Positions 6,515 to 7,726 of a DNA stretch of 7,726 bases are shown here, in pieces. The stretch is taken from positions 1-7,726 of the forward strand of contig WGAD01000030.1 in the NCBI GenBank assembly GCA_015489255.1, in the 5' to 3' direction. Position numbers and translations under genes: made by a program. This stretch comes from Anaerolineales bacterium. GTDB lineage: Bacteria > Chloroflexota > Anaerolineae > Anaerolineales > Villigracilaceae. Under the pieces are notes generated by a model. The model saw nothing but the letters and a program-made list of their open reading frames with translations, searched no databases and was not told the DNA's origin. Positions within the stretch are counted from its first letter, which is position 1; every line of letters begins with the position of its first letter.

Positions 6515-7726
6515 CAGGACATCCAATAGGTGAGCAAAACGAAGAAAGCCAGCCAGACCCAGAGCAGGCCGCCCGGCCCCTCCAGGTAGGCGGCGGTCAG
6601 GCGGTTGATCTGCCGCCCGGGCAGGCGGTATAGCTTCCAGAGTAAGGGGAAGATCCAGCCGGTGGTGCGGCGGGCGGAGAAGCGAAATTTCAGGCGCAGC
6701 AAAAGCCGCCAGCGGCGGATGAGGTAGGCGCCGCCCAGAGAGAGGCCCGCTGCCACCGCCCCGACCAGCGGGCGGCCAACGATGCGCGCGCCCGGCCAGC
6801 CGAAGAGACCCAGCAAGAGGGCGGTCAGGGTTAGCAGCGCAACGCCGAGCAGATAAATGCGACGGATGGGGCGGGCCTGGTGATCCAGGCTGACGATGGA
6901 GGGCCGCAGCAAATGGCGGAAGTAGCCGATCAGCAGGAGGACGTAGGCTGGCAGCGCCAGGAGCCAGAAATAACGAGGCGGGGGAGTAGCAAAGCGCCAG
7001 ATGGACGCTGTCAGGCTGTATGGCAGGCTGCTGAAGGCCAGCCCGCTGATGAGCAGGAAGAAGCGGGTGTAGCGCAGTTTCCGCAGCGCATAGAGGGAAA
7101 AGATCGCCGTTCCGAGGATGAGCATGATCCCCAACGCGACGACGCCGACGGTGTTCTCCAGCAGGGCCAGGGCGCCGGCCAGGGCTGCCAAGCCGATCAC
7201 CCAGTAGGGGCGGCCATCGAGGGCGTCGCTGGATTGCAGCCAGCGGAAGGCGCTGTACAGGGCGGTGAGCAGGAAGATCGACAACAAGGCGGGAGAAGGG
7301 GCGTTGAAATCTACGCGGGTAAAGATGACAAAACCGCTGAGGGCGGCGACGATGCGTAGCATGGCGCCCACATCTTGCCTTTGGGCGGCGCTGCTTTCCA
7401 GCGGCAGGTGTAGTGGAAAAACGCCCAGGCGCAAAACGGCGGCCAGCAGCAGGGAGAGATCTGCTGAGGGGCTGCCCGCTGGCTGCAGGCTGGCCCACAG
7501 CAGCAGCCCGACGCTGCTCAGGCGGGCCGAAAGGCTGATGACGATGGATTCATTGTGGAGTGGATGTTGGCCGGACAGCAAGAGAACCAGAGATTCTGCC
7601 AGGTCGAGCAGCATCCACAGGAAGGCCAACGTCAGCAGATCGGCTGAAAGCAGGGCCAGGTAACCGGCCAGGGTCAAGGCAAAAAGGCCAGCCCAGCGGC
7701 GCGGCGCAGGAAAGACAGGCTGGCTG
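6514..7726 (-). CDS. Antiporter-like membrane subunit (NuoL/HyfD/MrpA-like), 5' part beyond window
   Basis: The frame is open to the right edge and the protein already reads as membrane helices there. An internal TTG at 7677 is therefore not taken as the start. About 403 residues are visible, with many membrane helices. Landmarks of the NuoL/M family are ALLSADLLTLAFLWMLLDLAES (around 7653-7591) for TM4/5, RLGVFPLH (7431-7408) for the TM7 KSAQxPLH motif, and SGLAFSSLPY (7047-7018) for the LAGLPP region before TM12. The TM5 Glu of the family's WEL motif is Met here, but an Asp follows three residues later. The TM7 Lys is replaced by Arg. A basic loop and a last helix ending in LLTYWMS resemble NuoL-type C-termini. 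It overlaps the next gene as TGATG. It may be preceded outside the window by other subunits. Which subfamily it belongs to is not resolvable by eye. Confidence 0.8.
   Translation of the reverse strand, partial: SQPVFPAPRRWAGLFALTLAGYLALLSADLLTLAFLWMLLDLAESLVLLLSGQHPLHNESIVISLSARLSSVGLLLWASLQPAGSPSADLSLLLAAVLRLGVFPLHLPLESSAAQRQDVGAMLRIVAALSGFVIFTRVDFNAPSPALLSIFLLTALYSAFRWLQSSDALDGRPYWVIGLAALAGALALLENTVGVVALGIMLILGTAIFSLYALRKLRYTRFFLLISGLAFSSLPYSLTASIWRFATPPPRYFWLLALPAYVLLLIGYFRHLLRPSIVSLDHQARPIRRIYLLGVALLTLTALLLGLFGWPGARIVGRPLVGAVAAGLSLGGAYLIRRWRLLLRLKFRFSARRTTGWIFPLLWKLYRLPGRQINRLTAAYLEGPGGLLWVWLAFFVLLTYWMS

Noticed and set aside
6515..7498. Upstream extension of the small membrane subunit's frame
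   Set aside because: It lies fully inside the antiporter-like gene, translates to Pro/Arg-rich non-membrane sequence, and the ATG at 6514 gives the expected TGATG coupling.
7675..7677. TTG as the start of the first antiporter-like gene
   Set aside because: The frame continues open to the window edge with membrane-like sequence, and the family has further N-terminal helices, so the true start is outside.

Overview
The window is GC-rich bacterial chromosome with every supported gene on the minus strand. Transcription therefore runs from the right edge to the left edge. The sequence style suggests a member of the Chloroflexota, perhaps Anaerolineae; this is an impression from protein flavour and gene content, not a database result. 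The organism should decode selenocysteine, because a full-length SelB is present.

Right part (7726 to 4539): three tightly overlapping membrane-protein genes (stop/start overlaps TGATG and GTGA). Their order is antiporter-like subunit, small NuoK/HyfE-like subunit, NuoN-like antiporter-like subunit. This is the layout of the membrane arm of complex I, of group 4 hydrogenases (hyfD-E-F) and of Mrp antiporters. The first gene runs off the window. The second antiporter-like subunit has apparently lost the buried Glu and Lys residues that carry protons in the family, so the module is an atypical and possibly non-pumping relative. This is the most interesting item in the window.

Middle part (4536 to 1398): a TATAAT-type promoter just after the membrane module drives a 392-residue protein that is almost entirely coiled coil. 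Seven bases after it comes selB, the selenocysteine-specific elongation factor, which has no Shine-Dalgarno sequence and is probably translated by coupling. A GC-rich hairpin begins at the selB stop codon.

Left part (1261 to 1): a strong promoter (TTGACC, 16-bp spacer, extended -10 TGGTATAAT) precedes a structured leader and rpsO (ribosomal protein S15). A textbook intrinsic terminator follows rpsO, then a long near-palindromic hairpin in the pnp leader, then the first 239 codons of pnp (polynucleotide phosphorylase). The rpsO-terminator-hairpin-pnp arrangement parallels the well-studied E. coli rpsO-pnp locus, where S15 and PNPase each control their own mRNA.

The gaps between genes are all under 300 bases. 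The largest (1142-1421) holds the rpsO promoter and leader and the post-selB hairpin, with nothing else recognised.
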